From: Phaeacidiphilus oryzae TH49
GTDB lineage: Bacteria > Actinomycetota > Actinomycetes > Streptomycetales > Streptomycetaceae
Direction of reading: 5' to 3'
Assembly (NCBI RefSeq): GCF_000744815.1
Contig: NZ_JQMQ01000005.1
Span: forward strand, 628,055-692,054
DNA length: 64,000 nt
The translations under genes were made by a program, and so were the position numbers. The notes beneath the pieces are model-generated. The model saw only the letters and a program-made list of their open reading frames with translations. It was not told where the DNA came from and did no database searches. Shown piece after piece: positions 1 through 8,036 of this stretch (its first letter is position 1; every line of letters begins with the position of its first letter).

Positions 1-285
1 GAGGTCGACCCGCGCGGTGCGGTAGCCCCGGCGCAGCTCCTCCAGCCGCGCCTGGAGGGTGTGCCGGACCAGCCGCGCGAGCAGCGCGGGGTGGGCCCGG
101 AAGAAGTCCTCGTGGCTCCGCCACCCCGGGGCGGCCTGCTCCAGCAGCCAGGCCACGGCCTCCTCGGACCACCCCTCCCGTCCCGGCGCCGGCAGTCCCG
201 CCGGCCAGCCCGGCGGCGTGGCGATCCGCCGCCCCGACCGGAGCGGCGGGACCTCCGTCGCGCGCACCTCTCCCGTTTCGCTCAT
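1..285 (-). CDS. Hypothetical protein, C-terminus cut by window edge
   Basis: An open frame reads leftward from ATG at 285 to the window edge without a stop, giving 95 residues. It begins MSETGEVRATEVPPL, contains a Pro/Gly-rich stretch and then an amphipathic region with WSEEAVAWLLEQ and a Leu/Arg-rich helix (LLARLVRHTLQARLEELRRG). Third codon positions are almost all G or C, as expected for a real gene here. I do not recognise a domain. It lies 35 bases beyond the oxidoreductase stop in the same direction, so it may share that transcript. The product is incomplete and no function is proposed. Confidence 0.6.
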   Translation of the reverse strand, partial: MSETGEVRATEVPPLRSGRRIATPPGWPAGLPAPGREGWSEEAVAWLLEQAAPGWRSHEDFFRAHPALLARLVRHTLQARLEELRRGYRTARVDL

Positions 286-320
286 GCGTTCGATTCTAGG
301 GCCTCATGGCCCCGCCGTCC

Positions 321-1214
321 TCAGACCACCAGCACGCGTCGCCCGCGGGTGTGCCCCGCCTTGCTGTCGGCGTGCGCCGCCGCGGCCTCGGCCAGCGGGT
401 AGGACTTCTCGACCGGGATGCGGAGCCGGCCCCGCGCGATGAGATCGACGGCCACCGCCAGCGCCTCCGGCACGCTCCCGGCCGTCCCGGAGAACCGGAC
501 GCCGTGCCGCGGCGCGTCCAGATCGGCGATCGAGACCACCCGCCGCGGATCCCCGGTCAGCTCGACGAGCTCGCGGACCACCCCCGAGCCGGCCAGATCG
601 AGGGCGGCGTCGACCCGGCCGATCCGCCGCACCCGTTCGACCCAGCCCTCGCCGTAGGTGGTGGCGAGGGCGCCCAGGCTGCGCAGATAGTCCTGGTTGG
701 CGGCTCCGGCGGTGCCGATCACCGCGATCCCGCGGTCCCGGGCGATCTGCAGCACCGCCGAGCCCACTCCCCCGGACGCACCGCTGACCAGCAGCGTCTG
801 GCCGGGTTTCACAGCGGCCTCGCGGATGATCCGCACCGCGGTCTCCACCACCGACGGGTAGCCGGCCGCCTCCTCGAAGGTCAGCCCCTCGGGCATCAGG
901 GCCCAGGCGGACAGCACGGCGTACTCGGCGTAGGTGCTGGAGCCCTCGCCGAACACCCGGTCGCCGACCCGGACCCCCTCGACGCCCTCGCCCACCTCGT
1001 CCACCACCCCGGCGGCGTCCAGGCCGACCCCGGCGGGCAGCTCGATCGGATGCGCCTGGAGCACCTGCCCCTCCCGGATCCTCCAGTCGACGGGGTTCAC
1101 CCCGGCCGCCCCCACGGCCACGCGTATCCGGCCGGGGCCCGCGTGGGGCTCCTCGGCGTCCACCAGCCGCAGCACTTCCGGACCACCGAACTCGGCGAAG
1201 CTCACTTTTCTCAT
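321..1214 (-). CDS. NADP-dependent zinc-free MDR oxidoreductase (quinone oxidoreductase-like)
   Basis: A 297-residue medium-chain dehydrogenase/reductase. The N-terminal GroES-like half has the AGVNPVDW motif (residues 37-44) and no structural-zinc Cys cluster. The Rossmann half carries the nucleotide-binding loop GASGGVG at 145-151. Members reduce quinones or enones with NADPH in the cytoplasm. The frame stays open upstream, but ATG 1214 (MRKVSFAEFGGPEVL) matches the usual family start; ATG 1226 (MFRGMRK) is the alternative. It is divergent from the TetR gene at 1285, with an inverted repeat between them, so repression by that TetR and induction by an electrophile is the natural inference. 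Confidence 0.88.
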   Translation of the reverse strand: MRKVSFAEFGGPEVLRLVDAEEPHAGPGRIRVAVGAAGVNPVDWRIREGQVLQAHPIELPAGVGLDAAGVVDEVGEGVEGVRVGDRVFGEGSSTYAEYAVLSAWALMPEGLTFEEAAGYPSVVETAVRIIREAAVKPGQTLLVSGASGGVGSAVLQIARDRGIAVIGTAGAANQDYLRSLGALATTYGEGWVERVRRIGRVDAALDLAGSGVVRELVELTGDPRRVVSIADLDAPRHGVRFSGTAGSVPEALAVAVDLIARGRLRIPVEKSYPLAEAAAAHADSKAGHTRGRRVLVV

Positions 1215-1226
1215 GCCCCGGAACAT

Positions 1227-1245
1227 AACACTAACGGTTAGCGTT
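1227..1245. promoter_or_regulatory. Candidate TetR operator between divergent genes
   Basis: A 19-base imperfect palindrome centred on base 1236: inner arms CTAAC/GTTAG, then one mismatch (A/C), then AAC/GTT. It lies in the gap between the oxidoreductase and the TetR gene. It directly abuts TTGAAC (1246-1251), a possible -35 for the regulator, and overlaps the likely leftward promoter (TAGTGT on the minus strand). Size and position fit a TetR operator controlling both genes. Confidence 0.6.
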
Positions 1246-1284
1246 TTGAACCAGCGAGGTTTTTGCACCTGATAGCCTCAGGTC

Positions 1285-1854
1285 ATGACCTCGCCGCCCG
1301 GGCGCCGTGAGCGCAAGAAGGCCGCCACCCGCCAGAAGATCGCCGACACCGCCCTGCGGCTCTTCCTGGAGCGCGGATACGACCCGGTGGGCATCCGCGA
1401 GGTGGCCGCCGAGGCCGACGTGGCCGTCACCACGCTGTTCTCCCACTTCGCCTCGAAAGAGGCCCTGGTCTTCGAGCGGGACGACGACTTCGAGCGGCGC
1501 CTCCGCAGCGCCGTCACCGACCTGGCGCCGGACTCGCCGCTGATCCCCGCGCTGCGCCGCGAGGTCGAGGCCCTGGTGCGGCACTGCACCTCGGAGGACG
1601 CCGCACCGGTCTGGCGGCTGATCGCCGCGACCCCCGCCCTGCGGGAGTACGAGGAGTCGATGCGGCTGCGGCACGCCGAGTCGCTGGCGGTCGCCATCGC
1701 CGCCGGCCCCGGCCGGACGCGGACCGCGACGGCCTGCCGGACGATCGCGAGGTTCGTGATCGACGGCTACTCGCTGGCCCGGGAGGCCGCCGATCCGCAG
1801 GCCGCGCTGGACGAGATCTTCCGGATGGTCGAGGCCGCCTGGGAGACCGCCTGA
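1285..1854 (+). CDS. TetR family transcriptional regulator
   Basis: A 189-residue TetR repressor. The N-terminal DNA-binding domain (about residues 8-60) shows the usual pattern: KIADTALRLFLERGYD, then the recognition region IREVAAEADVAVTTLFSHF and SKEALVF. The C-terminal ligand domain is short and Ala/Arg rich. ATG 1285 is preceded by TAGCCT (1273-1278) with six bases between, the spacing of leaderless transcripts in this window. It is divergent from the NADP oxidoreductase, with a palindrome in the gap, so it probably represses that gene and itself. The ligand is unknown. Confidence 0.88.
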   Translation: MTSPPGRRERKKAATRQKIADTALRLFLERGYDPVGIREVAAEADVAVTTLFSHFASKEALVFERDDDFERRLRSAVTDLAPDSPLIPALRREVEALVRHCTSEDAAPVWRLIAATPALREYEESMRLRHAESLAVAIAAGPGRTRTATACRTIARFVIDGYSLAREAADPQAALDEIFRMVEAAWETA

Positions 1855-1872
1855 CCCCCGCTCAGCCCCGGC

Positions 1873-2670
1873 TCAGCTTCGGCCGGCCCGAGCCGGCCGG
1901 CGGGCCTCGAACAGGGTGCGGGAGGAGTACGCGGTGAAGCGGCCGTCGCGGCGGAGCACCGCGTCCAGGGCGCGCAGCCGCTCCTCGTACCGCTCCACGG
2001 TGAAGCCGGGGACCCACCAGACCAGCTTGCGCAGGAGGTAGACCACCGCGCCGATGTCGAAGACCTCGATCCGGGTGCGCTCGCAGCGCGGCGGCCCGGT
2101 GAGTTCGAGACCGGCCGCGCGGGCCTCCTCGGCCTCCACCTCGGGACTGCGGGAGCGGCGGTGCTCCTCGCCCAGCGGACCGAGGAGGAACTCGATCAGC
2201 TCGAAGCCGCTCGCCGGTCCGACGTGCTGGGCCAGGTAGTGCCCGCCGGGCCGGAGCACCCGGGCGATCTCGTCCCACGGGATCCGCGCCGGATGGCGGC
2301 TGGTCACCAGGTCGAAGGCGGCGTCCGGGAACGGCAGCGGACCCGTCTCGGGGGCGCCGACCACCACCACCCCGCGCGGGATCAGCAGTTCGCCGGCCCT
2401 GGCCAGGTTGGGCGGCCAGGCCTCGGTGGCCGCCATCGCCGGCGGGTAGCGGTCCGCGCCAGCCAGCACCTCGCCGCCGCCGGTCTGCAGGTCCAGCGCC
2501 GACCGCAGGGCCGGGTCGGCCAGGCGCCCGGCCATCAGCCGCTGGTACCCCCAGGAGGGGCGGGCCTCGGTGGCCCTGCCCTCCAGCCACGAGAAGTCCC
2601 AGCCGTCCACGGGGACCGCCGCGGCCTCCTCGACCAGCTCCTCGAAGCTCCTGTCACCGTGATCGCCCAT
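1873..2670 (-). CDS. SAM-dependent methyltransferase (class I)
   Basis: A 265-residue class I methyltransferase of the Methyltransf_11 kind. The SAM-binding motif I is the degenerate but recognisable LDLQTGGGEVL (about 59-69). It is followed by FDLVTSRHPARIPWDEIARVLRPGGHYL, with the usual R-V-L-R-P-G-G post-motif. The C-terminal third (VYLLRKLVWWVPGF) probably forms the substrate lid. ATG 2670 was chosen because it opens the conserved N-terminus MGDHGDRSFEELV. It lies 62 bases downstream of the IlvD/Edd stop on the same strand and may be co-transcribed. The substrate cannot be inferred. Confidence 0.82.
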   Translation of the reverse strand: MGDHGDRSFEELVEEAAAVPVDGWDFSWLEGRATEARPSWGYQRLMAGRLADPALRSALDLQTGGGEVLAGADRYPPAMAATEAWPPNLARAGELLIPRGVVVVGAPETGPLPFPDAAFDLVTSRHPARIPWDEIARVLRPGGHYLAQHVGPASGFELIEFLLGPLGEEHRRSRSPEVEAEEARAAGLELTGPPRCERTRIEVFDIGAVVYLLRKLVWWVPGFTVERYEERLRALDAVLRRDGRFTAYSSRTLFEARRPARAGRS

Positions 2671-2732
2671 GCTCCGATGCTGACAGGGGCGACCCCGGCC
2701 GGGCCATCGAATTCCCCCGGAAGGCCCCTCCG

Positions 2733-4466
2733 TCAGTGTGAGTCGCGGGAGACCGCCGAGCCGCTGCGGCCGACCAGGAAGTCGAGGTCGGCCCCGGTGT
2801 CCGCCTGGCGGACGTGGTCCACGTAGAGCCGCTCCCAGCCGCGGACCGGCGCCGCGTAGCCGGCCGCCGCCTCGGTGCTGGGCTTGCGGGCGGCCAGCTC
2901 CTCCGCCGGCAGGTCGACGTTCAACGTCCTTGCCGCTACGTCGAGTTCGATCCAGTCGCCGGTGCGGATCAGCGCCAGCGGGCCGCCGGCCGCCGCCTCC
3001 GGGGCGACGTGCAGCACCACCGTGCCGTAGGCCGTGCCGCTCATCCGGCCGTCGCAGATCCGCACCATGTCGCGGACGCCCTGGCGGAGGAGCTTGGGCG
3101 GCAGCGGCAGGTTGGACACCTCCGGCATGCCGGGGTAGCCCTTCGGTCCGCAGCCGCGCAGCACCAGCACCGTGTCCGCGTCCACGTCCAGGTCCGGGTC
3201 GTCGACCCGGGCGCGGAAGTCCTCGATGCTGTCGAAGACCATCGCCCGGCCGCGGTGGCTGAGCAGCTCCGGGGTGGCCGCGGCGGGCTTGATCACCGCG
3301 CCGTCCGGGGCCAGGTTGCCGCGCAGCACGGCGATCCCGGCGTCCGGCTGGAGCGGCCGCTCGCGCTCCCGGATCACCTCGGTGTCCCAGATCCGGGCGT
3401 CGTCCAGGTAGCCGGCGAGCGGGCGGCCGGTGACCGTCAGCGCCTCCGGGTCCAGCAGGTCGCGCACCTCGCGCAGCACGGCGTGCAGGCCGCCGGCCCG
3501 GTGGAGGTCCTCCATCAGATACCGGCCGGCCGGCTGAAGGTCCGTCAGCAGCGGTACGCCGGAGCCGATCCGGTCGAAGTCGTCCAGGGAGAGCGGTATG
3601 CCGAGGCGGCCGGCTATGGCCAGCAGGTGGACCACCGCGTTGGTGGAACCGCCGAGGGCGGCCAGCGCGACGATCGCGTTCCGGAACGAGCCCTCGGTGA
3701 GGAGCGTCGAGGGGCGGCGGTCCGCGCGGACCATCTCCACCGCGAGCCTGCCGGACTCGCGGGCCGCGCGCAGCAGCCGGCTGTCCGGGGCCGGGATCCC
3801 GGCGGTGCCGGGCAGGACGGTGCCGAGGGCCTCGGCGAGGAGGCCCATGGTGGAGGCGGTGCCCATGGTGTTGCAGTGCCCGCGGCTGCGAATCATCGCC
3901 GACTCGGAGGCGGTGAAGTCCTCGGCGCTCAGCTCGCCGCTGCGGACCTCCTCGCTGAGCCGCCAGACGTCCGTGCCGCAGCCCAGCGGGCGGCCGCGGA
4001 AGGTGCCGGTCAGCATCGGCCCGCCGGGCACCACCACCGAGGGGAGGTCCACCGAGGCGGCGGCCATCAGCAGCGAGGGGATGGTCTTGTCGCAGCCGCC
4101 GAGGAGCACCGCGCCGTCGACCGGATTGCCGCGCAGCATCTCCTCGGTGGACATCGCCGCCATGTTCCGCCAGAGCATCGCGGTGGGCTTGAGGAGCGTC
4201 TCGCCGAGCGAGACGACGGGGAGGTTCAGCGCGATGCCGCCGGCCTCGTGGACGCCGTCCCGGACCGCGGCGGCGACCTCGTCGAGATGCGAGTTGCAGG
4301 GCGTCAGATCCGAGGCGGTGTTGGCGATGGCGATCTGCGGACGGCCGGTGAAGGCGTCGTCCGGCAGTCCGCGCCGCATCCAGGCCCGGTGGATGTACCC
4401 GCTCCGCTCCTCGTCCCCGCTCGACCCCGCGTACCAGCTCTGGCTGCGCAATCCGTTCGTCGGCAT
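2733..4466 (-). CDS. IlvD/Edd family dehydratase, likely sugar-acid dehydratase
   Basis: A 577-residue Fe-S dehydratase of the IlvD/Edd family. The three conserved cysteines are in PCNSH (Cys57), GGCDKT (Cys125) and RGHCNTMGTAST (Cys198). The N-terminus SWYAG...RSGYIHRAWMRRG resembles L-arabinonate/D-xylonate-type dehydratases more than the branched-chain enzyme, so loss of water from an aldonic acid to give a 2-keto-3-deoxy acid is the likeliest reaction; exact substrate is inference. The C-terminal swivelling domain carries ICDGRMSGTAYGT. The start is ATG 4466. It is divergent from the leader ORF/TauD transcription unit, and no sugar transporter or aldolase lies next to it. Confidence 0.85.
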   Translation of the reverse strand: MPTNGLRSQSWYAGSSGDEERSGYIHRAWMRRGLPDDAFTGRPQIAIANTASDLTPCNSHLDEVAAAVRDGVHEAGGIALNLPVVSLGETLLKPTAMLWRNMAAMSTEEMLRGNPVDGAVLLGGCDKTIPSLLMAAASVDLPSVVVPGGPMLTGTFRGRPLGCGTDVWRLSEEVRSGELSAEDFTASESAMIRSRGHCNTMGTASTMGLLAEALGTVLPGTAGIPAPDSRLLRAARESGRLAVEMVRADRRPSTLLTEGSFRNAIVALAALGGSTNAVVHLLAIAGRLGIPLSLDDFDRIGSGVPLLTDLQPAGRYLMEDLHRAGGLHAVLREVRDLLDPEALTVTGRPLAGYLDDARIWDTEVIRERERPLQPDAGIAVLRGNLAPDGAVIKPAAATPELLSHRGRAMVFDSIEDFRARVDDPDLDVDADTVLVLRGCGPKGYPGMPEVSNLPLPPKLLRQGVRDMVRICDGRMSGTAYGTVVLHVAPEAAAGGPLALIRTGDWIELDVAARTLNVDLPAEELAARKPSTEAAAGYAAPVRGWERLYVDHVRQADTGADLDFLVGRSGSAVSRDSH

Positions 4467-4541
4467 ACGAGATCCCTACCACGGGCGGCGGACACCGCGG
4501 CAGGGGGCGGGCACGGCCGGTTCGGTCCGCATACGGCCGTC

Positions 4542-4571
4542 TTGACCAGGGCTCCGCGCGGGCCGCAGAAT
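4542..4571 (+). promoter_or_regulatory. Sigma-70-type promoter for leader ORF and TauD gene
   Basis: TTGACC at 4542-4547 and CAGAAT at 4566-4571, separated by 18 bases, form one of the best vegetative promoter matches in the window. Six bases after the -10 lies GTG 4578, so transcription is predicted to start at or next to that codon, giving a leaderless small ORF. The transcript would then run about 248 bases before the TauD start. Confidence 0.6.
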
Positions 4572-4577
4572 GCTGTC

Positions 4578-4658
4578 GTGATCAATCACCGCGTACCGAC
4601 CGCCGTCCGGGGCTGTTCCGTCCCGGAGCGCTGCGGGTGTACGCGCAGCGGCCTCTGA
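4578..4658 (+). CDS. Candidate leaderless Cys-containing leader peptide upstream of TauD
   Basis: A 26-codon ORF (GTG to TGA) encoding VINHRVPTAVRG followed by CSVPERCGCTRSGL, with Cys at 13, 19 and 21. It starts exactly where transcription from the TTGACC-18-CAGAAT promoter should begin, so it could be translated without a ribosome binding site. The last two Cys codons (4632 and 4638) lie in the 5' arm and loop of a hairpin (CGCTGCG 4629-4635 with CGCAGCG 4644-4650). Leaderless Cys-rich uORFs that attenuate sulfur genes are known in mycobacteria; here the gene downstream is a TauD-type oxygenase. The regulatory role is inferred, and a chance ORF cannot be excluded without transcript data. 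Confidence 0.45.
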   Translation: MINHRVPTAVRGCSVPERCGCTRSGL

Positions 4659-4723
4659 CGCGCTTCCCGCGATCGGCGCAGCCGCCGCCGAAACCCCTTG
4701 CACAGCAGCCGAGTCGACTCGGC
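4629..4723 (+). promoter_or_regulatory. Leader RNA hairpins before TauD
   Basis: Two inverted repeats lie in the TauD leader. The first (4629-4650) pairs CGCTGCG with CGCAGCG across an 8-base loop and covers the last Cys codons of the small ORF. The second is the perfect 16-base palindrome GCCGAGTCGACTCGGC (4708-4723), which can fold into a 6-bp stem. A ribosome stalled on the Cys codons would block the first. Neither has a U-tract, so termination would have to be Rho-dependent or act on translation. Confidence 0.35.
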
Positions 4724-4825
4724 GCCAGGCTCTCCCGCAGCCCCGCTCCACCGTCTCCGCGCGCTCCGCGCCCCCCAGTGGGGCCCTGTCCGCGACCGCC
4801 CGTTCCCCGTTCCCAGGAGGAGCCC

Positions 4826-5770
4826 ATGACCACCGCCCTGCCCGCACTGCCGGCGCCGCCTGCACTGCGTTCCTGGCGGATCCCCGACGACGGCCTGTAC
4901 GAGGGGGCGCGGGTGCTGCGCCGCCTGCCTGAGGGTCAACGCCCGCTTACGTACCAGTCGTTCGAGCTCACCCCGCTCGGTGCGGTGATCGGCGCGGAGA
5001 TCCGCGGTGTGGACCTCTCCCGGCCACTGCCGGAGCCGGTGCGCGCGGAGCTGGACCGGGCACTGCTGGAGTGGAAGGCGCTGTTCTTCCGCGGCCAGCA
5101 CCTGACCTCGGCCCAGCAGCGCGCCTTCGCACGCAACTGGGGCGAGTTGGAGACCAACCCGCTGCTGGCCGCGGGCGACAGCGCGGAGGTGGTGCGGTTC
5201 GACAAGTCCGCTTCGGCGGTGCCGACCTTCGAGAACGTCTGGCACGCCGACGTGACCTTCCGGGAGCGGCCGGCGCTGGGCGCGGTGCTCCAGCTGCGGG
5301 AGGTGCCGCCGCGCGGGGGCGACACCCTGTGGGCCGACATGGCCGCGGCCTACGACAACCTGCCGGAGCGGGTGCGGGAGCGGATCGACGGGGCCCGGGC
5401 GGTGCACGACTTCATCCCCGGCTTCGCCCGCTTCTACCCGCCCGAGCGGCTGGCCGCCCTCCAGGACCGCTTCCCGCCGGTGGAGCACCCCGTGGTACGG
5501 ACCCATCCGCGGACCGGGCGGCGGACGCTCTTCGTCAACGCCTCCTTCACCACCCACATCGTGGGAATGGCGAGCGCCGAGAGCGACCGGCTGCTGCGGC
5601 TGCTCTTCCAGCAGGCGCACGTCCCGGAGTTCCAGGTGCGGTTCAGCTGGCGGGCGGGCGACGTCGCGCTCTGGGACAACCGGGCCACCCAGCACTACGC
5701 GGTCGCGGACTACGGCACCCATCGGCGGGTCGCCGAGCGGGTGGCGATCGCCGGCGACCGCCCGTACTGA
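4826..5770 (+). CDS. TauD/TfdA family alpha-ketoglutarate-dependent dioxygenase
   Basis: A 314-residue Fe(II)/2-oxoglutarate dioxygenase, close to the usual length of taurine or alkylsulfate dioxygenases. The iron ligands are visible as WHADVTF (His140, Asp142) and the distal His in NRATQHYAVADY (His290). The Arg that binds 2-oxoglutarate lies just after it (HRRVAERV). TauD releases sulfite from taurine; relatives act on sulfate esters or aryloxyacetates, so the substrate is open. The frame is open from 4637, but ATG 4826 has a textbook AGGAGG five bases upstream (4815-4820). It is convergent with the Ku gene, 33 bases away. The upstream Cys-containing small ORF supports a role in sulfur supply. 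Confidence 0.87.
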   Translation: MTTALPALPAPPALRSWRIPDDGLYEGARVLRRLPEGQRPLTYQSFELTPLGAVIGAEIRGVDLSRPLPEPVRAELDRALLEWKALFFRGQHLTSAQQRAFARNWGELETNPLLAAGDSAEVVRFDKSASAVPTFENVWHADVTFRERPALGAVLQLREVPPRGGDTLWADMAAAYDNLPERVRERIDGARAVHDFIPGFARFYPPERLAALQDRFPPVEHPVVRTHPRTGRRTLFVNASFTTHIVGMASAESDRLLRLLFQQAHVPEFQVRFSWRAGDVALWDNRATQHYAVADYGTHRRVAERVAIAGDRPY

Positions 5771-5803
5771 CCGGACCGCTCGCGGCAGCGCGCCGACGGA
5801 CCG

Positions 5804-6889
5804 TCAGGAAGCGCGGCGGCGCGAGGACTTGGCCGCCGTCTTCTTGGCGGCGGTCTTCTTCGCGGGGGACCTTCCGGTCGTGGTCTTCTTCGCGGCGGTC
5901 TTCTTGGCGGCGGGCTTCCCACTCGCGGACTTCCCACCCGCGGTCTTCTCACTCGCGGACTTCTCACCCGCGGTCTTCTTCGCCGGGGCCCGCTTCGTCC
6001 CGGTGGACTTCCGGGAGGAGGCCCTGGCCTCGGACGCCTTCTCCGCCGCGGACTTCCTGGCCGGCGCCTCCTTCGAGTCCGCCTCCCCCTCGCCGCCGCG
6101 GCCGCCCCTGGCCGCCTCGACGCTGCTGCGCAGGGCGTCCATCAGGTCGATCACCTGCGCCCCGCCGGCGCGCTCCGCGCCCTCCTCCTCCGTGGGCGGC
6201 TCCACCCCCTCCAGTTTGGCGGTGATCACCCGTTCGAGCGCCTCGGCGTACTCGTCGTACTGCTCGTCCAGATCGAAGCCCTCGGACAGGGTGTCCATCA
6301 GCGACCTGGCCATCTTCAGCTCCTGCGGCCGGACCTGGTCCTTGCCGCCGGGGGCGATCCCGGCCGGGTCGCGGATCTCGTCCGGCCACAGCATGGTCTG
6401 GAGCACCAGCAGGTCGCCCTGGACGCGCAGCACGGCCAGCGACTCCCGGGTCCGCAGGGTCACCTTGGCCACCGCCATCCGCCCCGACTCGACCAGCGCG
6501 TCCCGCAGCAGCTGGTACGGCTTGACCGGCGACTTCTCGGCCGGGCCGACGTAGTACGGGGTGGAGTAGCGCACCGGGTCGACCGACTCCGCGTCCACGA
6601 AGGCCAGCACGTCGATCACCTTGCGGCTGGGCACCGGGAGCTCGGCGAAGTCCTGGTCCTCGAGGACGACGGTCCGCCCGTCCGGGGACTCGTACCCCTT
6701 GGCGATCTCGCGGTACGGGACCTCCTTGCCCTCCTCCTCGCAGATGCGCTTCAGCCTGATCCGGGCGCCGTCCTTGCGGTGCACCTGGTGGAGGGCCGGG
6801 CCGGAGTGCTGCGAAGTGGCGGCGAAGAGCGAGACGGGGACGGTGACCAGCCCGAAGGTGATGGCCCCCGTCCAGGTGGCCTGCGGCAT
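5804..6889 (-). CDS. ku: Ku protein for non-homologous end joining, with basic tail
   Basis: A 361-residue bacterial Ku homologue that would bind DNA double-strand ends as a homodimer and recruit LigD. The Ku core spans about 1-258, beginning MPQATWTGAITFGLVTVPVSLF and including YYVGPAEKSPVKPYQLLRDAL. Residues 259-361 form a Lys/Ala/Ser/Thr-rich tail with repeated AAKKT- and KTAGEK-like units, as in the histone H1-like extensions of some actinobacterial Ku proteins. No ligD lies in the window. The next gene on the same strand ends 66 bases upstream of the Ku start. The low-complexity tail is encoded by GC-rich imperfect repeats. Confidence 0.95.
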   Translation of the reverse strand: MPQATWTGAITFGLVTVPVSLFAATSQHSGPALHQVHRKDGARIRLKRICEEEGKEVPYREIAKGYESPDGRTVVLEDQDFAELPVPSRKVIDVLAFVDAESVDPVRYSTPYYVGPAEKSPVKPYQLLRDALVESGRMAVAKVTLRTRESLAVLRVQGDLLVLQTMLWPDEIRDPAGIAPGGKDQVRPQELKMARSLMDTLSEGFDLDEQYDEYAEALERVITAKLEGVEPPTEEEGAERAGGAQVIDLMDALRSSVEAARGGRGGEGEADSKEAPARKSAAEKASEARASSRKSTGTKRAPAKKTAGEKSASEKTAGGKSASGKPAAKKTAAKKTTTGRSPAKKTAAKKTAAKSSRRRAS

Positions 6890-6955
6890 GGTGCGCGCCT
6901 TTCGTCCGCTTTCGGGTGTTTCACCACGCTAAGCGAGGGCGCGCGCTCGGGCGCG

Positions 6956-8023
6956 TCAGCGGGCTCCGCGCCCACCTCCGCCGTCTCCGCGGCGGACGCC
7001 GGGCGGAACCCGCTCCAGGGCGGCGCGGATCCGGTCGCGCAGGCCGGGCGGGAAGGGCAGGCCGAGGATCTCGTCGCCCACCCCGACCAGCAGGTCGCGG
7101 CGGTCGCAGAGCTCCGTCCGGATCCGGGTCCGGTCCACCAGCACCGTCCGCGGGCCGAACCGCAGCAGCAGCTCACGGGGGGTCACGGTGAGGGCGAACG
7201 GCGCCCGGGGCAGCGGCCAGGGCGGGCGGAGCGGGCCCTCCCCCCGCACCACCTCCGCGGCGGCCGGGCTCTCCGGCCCGGCACCGGCGGCGAGGCCGTC
7301 CTCGACGGGCGCCTGGGCGTGCGCCCGGTCCCATACCCGCTCGGCGAACGGGCGGACCAGCGGTCCGCCCAGCGGGTGATAGCGGAGGGTCAGCTCCCGC
7401 CCGGGGGCGAAGAGGGTCAGCGAGGCGGCACCGGCGCCGCCCGGGCCGCGGTCGTCCTCGGCCTCGTCGCTCCGGTCCAGCAGACACAGCCGGTCCAGCG
7501 GGATCTCCGCACCGACCCCGAGCAGCTCGATCCAGAGCAGCAGCCGGCGGCTGCCGAGCGCCACCACCTGGGAGGGGGTGCAGGCCAGGGCGAGCAGCCC
7601 GCGCCGGTGGATCGGCCGGGTGACGGCGGGGAAGGCGAGGCAGTCCGGCTCCTCGTGATCGCCGGAGGCCGCCAGCGCGTCGCGCAGCTCCGCGCGGGCG
7701 CGCGGCCAGATGCCGCTGCTCCAGCCCGGCCCGGGGGACCGCGCCCCGGCGGCCGGACCGTCCGGGGCCGCCGCGCCCGGAGCAGCCGGGCCGTGCGCAC
7801 CGAGGCCGGGCAGTCCGTCGCAGCCGCGCGGGTCGGCCGGGTCGGCCAGGTCCGCCGGGCCGCCGGGACCGTCCGCGCCGCCCCGGCCGTCGGCGGAGCC
7901 CCGGGCGGACCGGTCCGCCCGCAGGTCGAGGCCCTCACCGGCGGCCAGCCGGCCCAGCTCGGGCGAGACCGGGAACTCCCAGTCCTCCACCGGGCGCTCA
8001 CGCCCGCGCCGCTCCGGACCCAT
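6956..8023 (-). CDS. Hypothetical protein with PH-like C-terminal half
   Basis: A 355-residue protein without a function I can name. Residues 10-40 form a short N-terminal region, about 40-100 a Gly/Ala/Pro/Asp-rich linker, and the rest is globular. The C-terminal part contains two beta-rich stretches: LLALACTPSQVVALGSRRLL...SLTLFAPGRELTLRYHP, then FALTVTPRELLLRFGPRTVLVDR ending in an amphipathic helix (GLRDRIRAALERV). Such alternating strands closed by a helix recall bacterial PH-like domains, but this is a weak inference. There is no signal peptide or membrane segment. It is divergent from the MarR gene across a 58-base gap with inverted repeats, so it may be under MarR control. Confidence 0.65.
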   Translation of the reverse strand: MGPERRGRERPVEDWEFPVSPELGRLAAGEGLDLRADRSARGSADGRGGADGPGGPADLADPADPRGCDGLPGLGAHGPAAPGAAAPDGPAAGARSPGPGWSSGIWPRARAELRDALAASGDHEEPDCLAFPAVTRPIHRRGLLALACTPSQVVALGSRRLLLWIELLGVGAEIPLDRLCLLDRSDEAEDDRGPGGAGAASLTLFAPGRELTLRYHPLGGPLVRPFAERVWDRAHAQAPVEDGLAAGAGPESPAAAEVVRGEGPLRPPWPLPRAPFALTVTPRELLLRFGPRTVLVDRTRIRTELCDRRDLLVGVGDEILGLPFPPGLRDRIRAALERVPPGVRRGDGGGGRGAR

Positions 8024-8036
8024 TCCCGCTCACCTC

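Noticed and set aside
1873-4482. An 869-residue leftward ORF covering the dehydratase and methyltransferase genes
   Set aside because: Only its C-terminal 265 residues are real (the methyltransferase). The rest is Arg/Pro/Gly-rich shadow of the IlvD/Edd gene in another frame.
4637-4825. Upstream in-frame start for TauD at 4637, overlapping the small ORF
   Set aside because: It would add 63 Arg/Pro/Ser-rich residues not seen in the family, whereas ATG 4826 has AGGAGG five bases upstream.
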